The notes: generated by a model from the letters alone, not told the origin. 9,178 nt of DNA from Bacteroidales bacterium UBA2198 (GCA_002328625.1 DCVC01000160.1:1-9178); one strand, 5' to 3'. Positions 1-6,768 are shown, counted from the first letter of the stretch. Numbers and translations: made by a program.

Positions 1-57
1 GTGGTGTCCTTTAAGACTGATCCATAAAGTAGTGAAAACCGAGCTTCTCTTTACCAT
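1..57 (-). CDS. Possible start of a further gene, cut by the left edge
   Basis: On the minus strand an ATG at 57 opens a frame that stays open for 19 codons to the window edge (MVKRSSVFTTLWISLKGHH). AGGAAAGG lies 8 nt before the ATG, which is a plausible ribosome binding site. The peptide is not recognised and 19 open codons are weak evidence; the region may equally be non-coding, for example the end of an insertion sequence just outside the window. Confidence 0.2.
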   Translation of the reverse strand, partial: MVKRSSVFTTLWISLKGHH

Positions 58-85
58 AAAAATGACCTTTCCTGAAGATTTTGTT

Positions 86-110
86 TACACAGGATAAATT
101 GTGAAAGATA
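86..110 (-). other. Imperfect hairpin after the radical SAM gene
   Basis: TTTACACA and TGTGAAA can pair with one bulged base across an 8-nt loop, starting about 9 bp past the TGA stop of the radical SAM gene. It is short, has one bulge and is not followed by a T-rich tract, so it would be a poor terminator. It is the only secondary structure I see between this gene and the left edge. Confidence 0.2.
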
Positions 111-118
111 ATGAAAAA

Positions 119-1711
119 TCATTTAGAGATCAGCTGATCTATTTTTTGGTATTCTACAAGCAGCAGCATCCTGCGTATGGAAGCTTTTGTTTCTTCTGTT
201 ATGTGATTGTGTATCGAATTTATTTTTTCTTTGTATGAGTTCAATTCCCCCTGATTGTCATTGTTATATATCCCGCCCTCAAAAAGCTCCCCCAATTCTC
301 TCATGGTATCAAGGAAAAAAAGATTGCTTCCTGATATGTTTTGTCTGATACTATATGATATATCCGAAATTTCAGGTGTGGTTTTATAGTAAAATGAAAT
401 TACGGAAATGTAATTTCGGGCCCATTTGAGCAAACTTACCAGCCCTTCGGGATAGGTTAACCACTCCCTGAAACAATCACTGGTAAATTCATAATAATTA
501 TTCATAGACCCTTCAATAAAATCATAATCCCAATAGCCGGGGACTCCTTTAAGCCTTCCTTCCGTTCGCAGTTCTTTCTCGACCTGTGTCTCAAAGTAAG
601 GTCGCAACTTAAGGAATGTGACGGGGGTATATCCATCACTACATACCAACCCTAAAAAATCAAGATTTTCATATAATATTTTAAAAGTTGACGATGGTTG
701 GAAAAGCATAAAACCATAATCAAATTCAATCCCTAGTTTTTTTAGAATGTTTATTCCTTTCAGACTCTTTGAAACAGTCATATTCTTGTTCAACCTGGCA
801 AGTCCAATGTCGGTACCATCATCGATGCCCAAAAAAAGCATAAATAGTCCATGGTTTCTCATCGTCTCAAAACTATCAACATCTACTTCGTCCGGCCTGC
901 AGTTTATTTTCCACATTATTTTATTATTCAGCTTCTTCTGTTCCAGTTCAAAACAGAATTTTTCAATCCATCCTGATTCTTTGTCGGCTTTAACAGGAAA
1001 ATCATCATCCTCAAACATAAACAATGAGCAACCCATTTTATGATAAAGGAATTCCATCTCTTCAACAACTTTTTCAGGTCTTCTTATACGCTTTATAGGA
1101 CCGGAAGACTGCTTATTATACTCTCTGTTGTTACAGAAGGAACAACGGTTCGTGCAACCCCTTCCTGCAAGAAGAGTTGCAAATTTCTTATCAAGTACAT
1201 ACCCTTCAAGAGGAGTTCGTTTAGGAAAAGGAAATTTATCAAGGTCAATTTCAAGCGGACGCAGGAGGTTGGATACTATTTCTCCATTATTCCTGAATGC
1301 GATCCCTGACAGATTCTTCCAGTCGGTTTCCGAAAATATGCAATTGGTTAACTCAAGAAGAGTATATTCGCCATCAAACCTTACAACAGAATCAAGCCAG
1401 GGTATATATCTGAAAATCTCTTCAAACCGGAGACTGGCATAATACCCGCCTGCAGTAAAGTGACATTTAATTCTCCCTTTCCTGAGATAGTCTATTAACT
1501 CCCTGAACTCATCAATATGATACTGAAAAACTACAGAGAAACCAGTTATCAAAGGCTTCAGTTTATGTAATTGCTTCAATATCTCTTCCTTGCCCAGCAT
1601 AAAATCAATTATCTCAGGTTCGTATCCCGCCTCTGTCAATACAGAAGCCAGATAACCAGCTCCAAGATTATCAAATTCCTGAAATGCAACCAGGGCAACC
1701 TTTTTATTCAT
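119..1711 (-). CDS. Radical SAM enzyme with N-terminal cobalamin-binding-type domain
   Basis: A 530-residue protein of the B12-binding-domain radical SAM class. Residues 1-125 form the Rossmann-like domain (VALVAFQEFDNLGAGYLASVL near 5-25, ITGFSVVFQ at 55-63, FTAGGYYAS at 85-93, DGEYTLLEL at 113-121). The cluster motif is GCTNRCSFC, with Cys186, Cys190 and Cys193 as CxxxCxxC ligands for the 4Fe-4S cluster that cleaves S-adenosylmethionine. The TIM-barrel core follows (FMFEDDDF at 231-238, INCRPDEVD at 269-277, MLFLGIDDG at 291-299), then a long C-terminal helical region of about 150 residues with no motif I know. The classic DxHxxG cobalamin ligand motif is absent, as in most radical SAM members of this group, so any cobalamin would bind without a protein His ligand. 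Substrate is unknown: methyl transfer to an unreactive carbon or modification of a lipid, peptide or sugar are all open. No genes of a known pathway lie beside it. Confidence 0.93.
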   Translation of the reverse strand: MNKKVALVAFQEFDNLGAGYLASVLTEAGYEPEIIDFMLGKEEILKQLHKLKPLITGFSVVFQYHIDEFRELIDYLRKGRIKCHFTAGGYYASLRFEEIFRYIPWLDSVVRFDGEYTLLELTNCIFSETDWKNLSGIAFRNNGEIVSNLLRPLEIDLDKFPFPKRTPLEGYVLDKKFATLLAGRGCTNRCSFCNNREYNKQSSGPIKRIRRPEKVVEEMEFLYHKMGCSLFMFEDDDFPVKADKESGWIEKFCFELEQKKLNNKIMWKINCRPDEVDVDSFETMRNHGLFMLFLGIDDGTDIGLARLNKNMTVSKSLKGINILKKLGIEFDYGFMLFQPSSTFKILYENLDFLGLVCSDGYTPVTFLKLRPYFETQVEKELRTEGRLKGVPGYWDYDFIEGSMNNYYEFTSDCFREWLTYPEGLVSLLKWARNYISVISFYYKTTPEISDISYSIRQNISGSNLFFLDTMRELGELFEGGIYNNDNQGELNSYKEKINSIHNHITEETKASIRRMLLLVEYQKIDQLISK

Positions 1712-1813
1712 GTATTTATTATGAAAACAGACAGGCTTTGATACAGGTGAAAAGTATATCCATGAAATAACTGATTACTAAAGAGAATTTTAATTGGATG
1801 TTTTAGACCAGCA
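1712..1813 (-). other. 102-bp leader upstream of the radical SAM gene
   Basis: This spacer is AT-rich and holds one arm of the inverted repeat in the ribosome-footprint region of the radical SAM gene. TACTTTTC (1763-1756 on the minus strand) is one base from TAnnTTTG but has no good TTTG partner 19-21 bp upstream, so I do not call a promoter. No Shine-Dalgarno sequence is seen before the ATG at 1711. Confidence 0.4.
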
Positions 1814-2090
1814 TCATGTCCTCCTGGATCTTTTCTCACAAAGTTCTTTAATTCTCTCACTCAATTCCATTTTTATTTCATGATATTTTTCTCTTGTTTT
1901 AGTCTCAGTAAAACAATCATCAAGTTTTATAAAACCTTCATGAAGAATTTTAAACATTTCAAAGGTCTCTTGTTCGTTAAGCGTGGTAGTCTGATGTCTT
2001 CTACCCAACATAACATACTCCTGGGGATAAAATTTTGTTACCATAATTTTGTTTTTAAGTGAAAAATATTTCTATGAAGCCTGTCTGTTT
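1725..2090. repeat. 14-bp inverted repeat pair framing the small gene (arms 1725-1738 and 2077-2090)
   Basis: AAACAGACAGGCTT at 1725-1738 is the exact reverse complement of AAGCCTGTCTGTTT at 2077-2090, 338 bp away. Looser similarity continues a few bases on both sides of each arm (TGTATCA against TCTATG inside, TCATAATAAA against CACCATTATAA outside). One arm lies 5 bp after the TPR gene stop, the other 13 bp before the radical SAM start codon. No clean target-site duplication is seen outside the arms and no transposase lies between them. The repeat itself is certain; its meaning is not. Confidence 0.8.
1814..2044 (-). CDS. Small charged hypothetical protein (76 or 65 residues)
   Basis: I do not recognise this protein. 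It is rich in Glu, Lys and Arg; residues about 22-72 (from LNEQETFEMFKILHEGF to ELSERIKELCEKRS) look like two or three amphipathic helices, and it has two Cys (at 44 and 69), no membrane segment and no signal peptide. Two starts compete. The ATG at 2044 gives 76 residues but has no Shine-Dalgarno site. The in-frame ATG at 2011 gives 65 residues and is preceded by AGGAG at a 6-nt spacing, unusual in this window. It lies 51 bp after the TPR gene stop and 102 bp before the radical SAM start, framed by an inverted repeat. It could be a partner or substrate of the radical SAM enzyme, a passenger of a small insertion, or a chance frame. That it is real is slightly more likely than not. Confidence 0.5.
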   Translation of the reverse strand: MVTKFYPQEYVMLGRRHQTTTLNEQETFEMFKILHEGFIKLDDCFTETKTREKYHEIKMELSERIKELCEKRSRRT

Positions 2091-2095
2091 CACCA

Positions 2096-4165
2096 TTATA
2101 ATTTAGAATATTTTATTAATAGACCTTGAAACTCGGGAAGGAATAATATTGGTTTCCAAACAGGATTAACCTGTAACAGTTTTAATGAAAAGAGTGAGGG
2201 ATTCAGTAACAGATCATCAATGTATCTTAAGGCATTTTCAAAATCACCCAGCATTGTATATATCTGAGCCATAGATTCTTTCGTTTCTGTTGCCTGAAGT
2301 ACATTATCTTTAGTAAGGTTAAGTGCTTTTTCACCAGCCTCAATGGCTTTCAATCTGTTTCTCATGCCGGCGTATGAAATGCCTAGATTACTAAATAGTG
2401 TTGGATTTTCAGGATATTTAATAAGCTGTTTCTCAAAATAGATGCGGGAGGAGTCGAAATATGTTCGTGCAACAGTCTTAATGTCCAGATAATTGTTGAG
2501 CATTGCACAGAACAATAATTTCTCCCCTCTGTTTTTTAAAAATGTTCCATCCGAAAGATCTGTTTTATTAATTATTTTTTCAGTCTGAGTAAGGGCTTCC
2601 TTAAATCTTCTGTCATAAGTATCCAGCATTATCTTTAACTTAATAAAGTTGTTACCCGTGTTTACAATAGCTGTGTCCATCAGAAGTCTTGCCTCGGTTG
2701 TGCTTCCACTTTTACGGATAAGGGTTTCAATTTTATTAATATAGGGTGATTCCCAATTTGGCATCACTTTCAAGGCTTTTTCATGAAAAATAAGAGCTGA
2801 ATCGTAGTTTCTCAGATAATCGTATGAGAGGCCGATATTGGTTAAAATAAGAGCATCCTGCGGATTGTATTTCAATACCCTTGGCATCAAAGACTGCGAC
2901 ATGGCCCAGTTTCCATACCTTCTGTGAACAAGAGCCATATAAAAAACAGGTTCCCAGTTTTCAGGATTCTTCTCCACTGCCTTTTTAAAATGCTTAAGAG
3001 CTTCCGGATAATCGTGCATGCAGTAATAATAATAAAATCCCATTGCTATCTGAGCTTCAGTTAATTCCGGATCGATCTCAAGAGCTTTGTCAACATCTTC
3101 TTTGCATTTTACTATGTTTTCCGAATTTTTGGACCATGTATAATAATACCATGAATAGGCAATAGCTCTCTTTGCATAAGCAAGAGCAAATAATGTATCA
3201 TATTCAATTGCTATGTCATAGTTTGCAATCGCTTTTTCAAAGCTGGTTGAATCGGCATACATGTTTCCCCGTGTGAAGAAATACCTTGCTTCATCACTTA
3301 ATGTATTTCCTGAAAGGTATCTGGAATAAGCATTAAAGTTATTGGTTTGTTTTTTTTCAATTTGTTCTATTTCTGAAGGAGATAGTTTGATTTTAAGCTG
3401 TTCGGCTATCATGTTACAGATATTTGTTCTGAGAGCCTGAATGTTATCAAGTTTGTCACTGAATTTTTCAGCCCAGATATGATCATCATATTTTGCTATG
3501 ATTATCTGAATATTTATTGTTACAACCTCTTTTAGAAGTTCAACTGAACCTTCAATAATAAAGTTAACGCCAAGTTTCCTGGCTATCTGTTTAACTGGCA
3601 GCTTATCCTGATTCTTATATGCTATTGTTGAGGTTGCCGAAATGATGTGAAAACCCCTGATTTTTGTCAGCGAAGTATTGATCTCATCAGGGATGGCATC
3701 ACCCAGGTATGAAAATCTGTCATCATCACTCCAGCATCTGAAAGGTATTACCGCAATTGTTTTTTCAAGATTTTTTATTTCATTCGATCCTATACCGCCT
3801 CTGACAATGTTGAAAAGCAAAAGGCCGATGATTACAATAATACTTATCAGTGTCGCACCCTTCCATGTCCTGATTTCTGATTCTTTTGTATGCTTTTTTT
3901 TATCACTAACAGGCTTAGTCTTTTCTATCCCGCCTGGTGTAATATCAAAGAACCATGAAAAGATTATAGTAAGAGGGAATCCTATTCCCAACAATATGAT
4001 AATAAAGGTAGTTATCCAATCAGGCAGGGATAATGCCGGAGAAATATCGTTAACAAGCTGAAGGATTGCAAAGGCTGTAGCAACATATATGACGATCACC
4101 CGGTCGGTCTTTCGCCTTTTAAGCTCTTGCCAGAATCTGGAGAATTTATTGGATTTGTCAGCCAT
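2096..4165 (-). CDS. Membrane-anchored FlgO/TolB-like domain protein with TPR repeats
   Basis: A 689-residue protein. Residues 10-80 (FWQELKRRKTDRVIVIYVATAF, then LPDWI, GFPLTIIFSWFFDITPGGI) form a two-helix membrane module seen at the N-terminus of many signalling TPR proteins. A third membrane helix lies at about 103-124. Residues 133-262 match the FlgO/TolB-N-like domain that often joins adenylate cyclase or CadC-type regulators to TPRs (TIAVIPF, SYLGDAIPDEINTSL, FIIEGSVELL, DDHIWAEKFSDKLDNIQALR). From about 293 to 660 come at least seven TPR-like helical pairs, and the end NPVWKPILFLPEFQGLL is the usual closing motif of this group. No cyclase, kinase or winged-helix DNA-binding domain is present, so it most likely acts as a membrane-tethered protein-binding scaffold. 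Its partner is unknown. Cys144 and Cys250 fall in the FlgO-like part; no lipobox or cleavable signal peptide is visible. Confidence 0.88.
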   Translation of the reverse strand: MADKSNKFSRFWQELKRRKTDRVIVIYVATAFAILQLVNDISPALSLPDWITTFIIILLGIGFPLTIIFSWFFDITPGGIEKTKPVSDKKKHTKESEIRTWKGATLISIIVIIGLLLFNIVRGGIGSNEIKNLEKTIAVIPFRCWSDDDRFSYLGDAIPDEINTSLTKIRGFHIISATSTIAYKNQDKLPVKQIARKLGVNFIIEGSVELLKEVVTINIQIIIAKYDDHIWAEKFSDKLDNIQALRTNICNMIAEQLKIKLSPSEIEQIEKKQTNNFNAYSRYLSGNTLSDEARYFFTRGNMYADSTSFEKAIANYDIAIEYDTLFALAYAKRAIAYSWYYYTWSKNSENIVKCKEDVDKALEIDPELTEAQIAMGFYYYYCMHDYPEALKHFKKAVEKNPENWEPVFYMALVHRRYGNWAMSQSLMPRVLKYNPQDALILTNIGLSYDYLRNYDSALIFHEKALKVMPNWESPYINKIETLIRKSGSTTEARLLMDTAIVNTGNNFIKLKIMLDTYDRRFKEALTQTEKIINKTDLSDGTFLKNRGEKLLFCAMLNNYLDIKTVARTYFDSSRIYFEKQLIKYPENPTLFSNLGISYAGMRNRLKAIEAGEKALNLTKDNVLQATETKESMAQIYTMLGDFENALRYIDDLLLNPSLFSLKLLQVNPVWKPILFLPEFQGLLIKYSKL

Positions 4166-4193
4166 TTCTCCGGGTGTATGTCGTTTAAAACAA

Positions 4194-4225
4194 TAAAGTT
4201 ATGCCAACAAATCAATAAATCCAAA
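4194..4225 (-). promoter_or_regulatory. Candidate Bacteroidota-type promoter for the TPR gene
   Basis: On the minus strand TTTG (4225-4222) is followed after exactly 20 bp by TAACTTTA (4201-4194), one base from TAnnTTTG. Spacing and deviation are the same as in the candidate before the DUF4956 gene. It would start transcription about 20 nt before the ATG at 4165. The leader contains GGAGAA immediately before the ATG, a Shine-Dalgarno-like sequence that is too close to be ideal. Confidence 0.4.
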
Positions 4226-4269
4226 ATAATTTCAGATTACATTAAAGATAAAACTGCCAGGAAATAATA

Positions 4270-4297
4270 TAAGAAGTATGAAAAGGGGGGCTTCTTA
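4270..4297 (-). terminator. Weak stem-loop containing the stop codon of the DUF4956 gene
   Basis: TAAGAAG (4297-4291, starting with the stop codon itself) and CTTCTTA (4276-4270) are perfect 7-bp inverted repeats around a 14-nt loop that holds six consecutive C on the RNA strand. The stem is AT-rich and is followed by TATTATTTCC and not by a clean U run, so it is at best a weak terminator or an RNA 3'-end stabiliser. Confidence 0.3.
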
Positions 4298-4891
4298 ATC
4301 CCTGAAGAATACGTCGAGCTCTGCGACTTCCCTTTTGAAATCAATCCTACGGATTTTGACCCTTAGAATTTCCTGGCCCAATCTGGACGAGACATCCTTC
4401 AGGAGCTTATTTTTATTACCGGGTTTCAGCAATTCGAGATCGTCATAAATTATAGAATGTTTATTAAACGAATTGACACGGAGAAACTCTTCAAGAAGAA
4501 ATACAGCCCCCACAATCACAACGTTTATTGCAAATACACCTGTAAAGGGGAAAATCAGCATATTAAAAGAGTTGATCACAGAGATCCCTATTGTTGTAAA
4601 AATGTAAGCCATGTCCTTTACACAGAAATTTCTCGTCCTGAACCTGAGTATAGTGAAAATGGCGAAAAGTCCAAGGCCCATTCCAATTGCAATTTCAACT
4701 TCCCTGAGCATGGAACAGATAAAGAAGACAATTATTCCTATCAGGAAGAAAGTAAACAGGAATTTCTCCTTTTTGGAATACCTGAAATAGATAACGCGGA
4801 TAAGTACAAAAATGAAAATCATATTAATTACAAACCGCAAAAGAATTCCCCAGACGGAGGGGCTGCTGAGACTTAATACATTTTCCGACAT
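4295..4891 (-). CDS. DUF4956 family membrane protein
   Basis: A 198-residue protein with four or five membrane segments in the first two thirds (about 14-35, 43-61, 68-82, 94-115 and 119-134) and a soluble C-terminal tail of about 60 residues. The stretch GMGLGLFAIFTILRFRT (70-86) followed by VKDMAYIFTTIGIS (91-104) is the signature of the DUF4956 family. The biochemical role is unknown to me. In other genomes such proteins are often seen next to VTC-type polyphosphate polymerases or CotH-like proteins, but no such partner is in this window. The charged tail (KIRRIDFKREVAELDVFF, 179-196) probably folds on the cytoplasmic side as a small alpha/beta piece. The gene stands alone between two spacers, each with its own candidate promoter. 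The start at 4891 is preceded by an AACCT repeat and not by a Shine-Dalgarno site. Confidence 0.85.
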   Translation of the reverse strand: MSENVLSLSSPSVWGILLRFVINMIFIFVLIRVIYFRYSKKEKFLFTFFLIGIIVFFICSMLREVEIAIGMGLGLFAIFTILRFRTRNFCVKDMAYIFTTIGISVINSFNMLIFPFTGVFAINVVIVGAVFLLEEFLRVNSFNKHSIIYDDLELLKPGNKNKLLKDVSSRLGQEILRVKIRRIDFKREVAELDVFFRD

Positions 4892-4910
4892 AGGTTAAAG
4901 GTTTTAGGTT
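4892..4910 (-). repeat. Three AACCT pentamers with 7-bp period directly before a start codon
   Basis: Read on the minus strand the 19 bases before the DUF4956 ATG are AACCT-AA-AACCT-TT-AACCT, three exact pentamers each separated by two bases. The last one touches the start codon. No Shine-Dalgarno sequence is present there. The repeat could be a protein- or RNA-binding site controlling translation, or a chance product of low complexity. Confidence 0.6.
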
Positions 4911-4979
4911 ATATGATTATTTTTCAGATTTATTTCATCCTTCCTTGTTTATTTCTTTATGAATAAGGGATTTCAGATA

Positions 4980-5011
4980 TAAAATTAAGTCATAAGATAT
5001 TAAATTCCAAA
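4980..5011 (-). promoter_or_regulatory. Candidate Bacteroidota-type promoter for the DUF4956 gene
   Basis: On the minus strand TTTG (5011-5008) is followed after 20 bp by TAATTTTA (4987-4980), one base from the Bacteroidota -7 consensus TAnnTTTG, with the usual spacing from the -33 TTTG. It sits in the 143-bp spacer after lysS and would give a 5' leader of about 80 nt before the ATG at 4891. The spacer is very AT-rich, so chance matches are easy; no clear lysS terminator was found beside it. Confidence 0.35.
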
Positions 5012-5034
5012 AAAAGAAATATGTGCGGGAAGGT

Positions 5035-6768
5035 TCAATGTTTAAGCCATTCTTCAACAGTCTGGGGACTCAGTCCTGATAAACCCAGTTTGTTCTTTTT
5101 ATTGAATCCATTCAGATCGTTTGCCAGCCTGCCTGCTTTTTCGACCTCCCTGAGCTTTGTTACAGTAGTATAACCCAACTTCTTTAAAGGCTCGATCCAC
5201 TCTTCAGGAATACCAAGTACCATGTATTCATCTTTTTGACTTTCGGTCTTCAGCTTTTGACTCAATGGTTTCATCTGAGGGAAAAACAAAACATCCTGAA
5301 TAGAAGGCTGATTTGTCAGGAGCATTGCAAGCCTGTCAATTCCGATTCCCATACCTGAAGTGGGGGGCATACCATATTCAAGTGCTCTCACAAAGTCGTG
5401 ATCAATGAACATGGCTTCATCATCCCCTTTTTCTGAAAGACGCAGCTGATCCTGAAAACGTTCCATCTGATCAATAGGGTCATTAAGTTCTGAATAAGCA
5501 TTGGCAATCTCCTTCCCGTTTATTATCAGTTCAAATCTTTCTGTAAGGCCAGGTTTGCTGCGATGCATCTTGGTGAGAGGCGAGGTCTCGACAGGATAAT
5601 CAATAATAAAAGTAGGCTGAATATAATTATGTTCACATTTTTCACTGAAGATTGCATCGATAAGTTTACCCTTGCCCATTTCAGGTGAGTGCAAAACCTC
5701 AAGCGTATCACATGCTTTTCTTAATGCCGGCTCATCCATACCTGAAATATCCATCCCCGTGTTTTCTTTTATGGCATCGAGCATGGTTATTCTTTTATAT
5801 GGAGGATTAAGATCAATTCTTTTATCGCCGTATTCTATTTCTGTTTTACCATAAAGGTCAAGTAGTGCCTTCTTAATGATCTCCTCCGTAAAATTCATCA
5901 TCCAGTTGTAATCTTTATAGGCAACATAGATCTCCAAAACAGTAAATTCAGGATTGTGGTTGCGGTCCATCCCTTCGTTCCTGAAGTCTTTTGAAAATTC
6001 ATAAACACCTTCATATCCGCCAACTATTAATCTTTTCAGGTATAATTCATTTGCAACTCTCAGGTATAGAGGGATATCAAGAGTATTGTGATGAGTTATG
6101 AAGGGTCTCGCGGCAGCTCCGCCCGGAATTGGCTGAAGCACAGGTGTCTCAACTTCCAGATAGCCCTGTGAGTTAAACAGTTCACGCATCGACTGGATAA
6201 TCTGTGTTCTCTTACGGAATACATCGCGCACATGGGGATTTACAATCAGATCTACATAACGGTGGCGGTATCGCATTTCAGGATCAGTAACGGCATCGAA
6301 CAATATGCCATCCTTTTCTTTTACAATCGGCAAGGGATGAATTGATTTACAAAGGATTGTGAATTCATGAACATGAACAGTCGTTTCACCCATCTGTGTT
6401 TTGAAAACATGCCCCTTTAATCCGATAATATCCCCGATATCAAGCAGGCGTTTAAATACAGCATTGTACATTGTTTTATCTTCCCCGGGGCAAATTTCAT
6501 CGCGGCGGACATATATCTGGATCCTGTCCGTAGAGTCCATCAGTTCAGCAAATGAAGCATTACCCATAATACGCCTGCTCATTATCCTTCCTGCCAGGGC
6601 AACATCCTGAAAATTGTTCTTATCCGGGCTGTAATTATCCAGTATATCCCTGGCAAATACATTTGTCTTGTATTCAGCTGCAGGGTATGGATTAATACCC
6701 AGTTTTCTCAATTCTGCAAGAGATTCCCGTCTGATCTGCTCCTGTTCACTCAATATCGGATTCCTCAT
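5035..6768 (-). CDS. lysS: Lysyl-tRNA synthetase, class II, with Bacteroidota-type C-terminal extension
   Basis: Charges tRNA-Lys with lysine in the cytoplasm. I place the start at the ATG at 6768 (577 residues; MRNPILSEQEQIRRESL), because known Bacteroidota LysS proteins begin close to this point; a longer version from a TTG at 6789 would add seven residues and seems less likely. Order of parts: OB-fold anticodon-binding domain at about 55-143, then the class II catalytic core with motif 1 near 201-223 (YLEVETPVLQPIPGGAAARPF region), motif 2 near 257-276 (YEFSKDFRNEG, then HNPEFT) and motif 3 near 471-483 (SGMGIGIDRLAML). Residues about 499-577, after LFFPQMKP, form a small helical, helix-hairpin-helix-like tail (MVLGIPEEWIEPLKKLGY through TVEEWLKH) that most LysS proteins lack and that I know from Bacteroides LysS. 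It starts 33 bp after the aminotransferase stop. No part is missing. Confidence 0.98.
   Translation of the reverse strand: MRNPILSEQEQIRRESLAELRKLGINPYPAAEYKTNVFARDILDNYSPDKNNFQDVALAGRIMSRRIMGNASFAELMDSTDRIQIYVRRDEICPGEDKTMYNAVFKRLLDIGDIIGLKGHVFKTQMGETTVHVHEFTILCKSIHPLPIVKEKDGILFDAVTDPEMRYRHRYVDLIVNPHVRDVFRKRTQIIQSMRELFNSQGYLEVETPVLQPIPGGAAARPFITHHNTLDIPLYLRVANELYLKRLIVGGYEGVYEFSKDFRNEGMDRNHNPEFTVLEIYVAYKDYNWMMNFTEEIIKKALLDLYGKTEIEYGDKRIDLNPPYKRITMLDAIKENTGMDISGMDEPALRKACDTLEVLHSPEMGKGKLIDAIFSEKCEHNYIQPTFIIDYPVETSPLTKMHRSKPGLTERFELIINGKEIANAYSELNDPIDQMERFQDQLRLSEKGDDEAMFIDHDFVRALEYGMPPTSGMGIGIDRLAMLLTNQPSIQDVLFFPQMKPLSQKLKTESQKDEYMVLGIPEEWIEPLKKLGYTTVTKLREVEKAGRLANDLNGFNKKNKLGLSGLSPQTVEEWLKH

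Noticed and set aside
747..1442. Three plus-strand open frames of 89-104 codons opposite the radical SAM gene
   Set aside because: They overlap each other and lie wholly inside a gene with clear cofactor motifs on the other strand; their translations show no recognisable domain.
3678..4061. 127-codon plus-strand frame opposite the N-terminal part of the TPR gene
   Set aside because: It mirrors the membrane helices of the real gene and has no independent start signal or family match that I can see.
4457..4876. 139-codon plus-strand frame opposite the DUF4956 gene
   Set aside because: The translation is a low-complexity, His/Asn/Lys-rich shadow of membrane-helix codons, and the minus-strand frame carries the DUF4956 signature.
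4920..4972. Possible terminator after lysS formed by ATCC and GGAT segments around 4932-4973
   Set aside because: Pairing is only four bases plus mismatches with no U run; not better than chance in AT-rich sequence.
5120..5140. Partial look-alike of the inverted repeat arm inside lysS (CAGCCTGCCTGCTTT)
   Set aside because: It differs from the arm at several positions and is explained by conserved lysS coding sequence.
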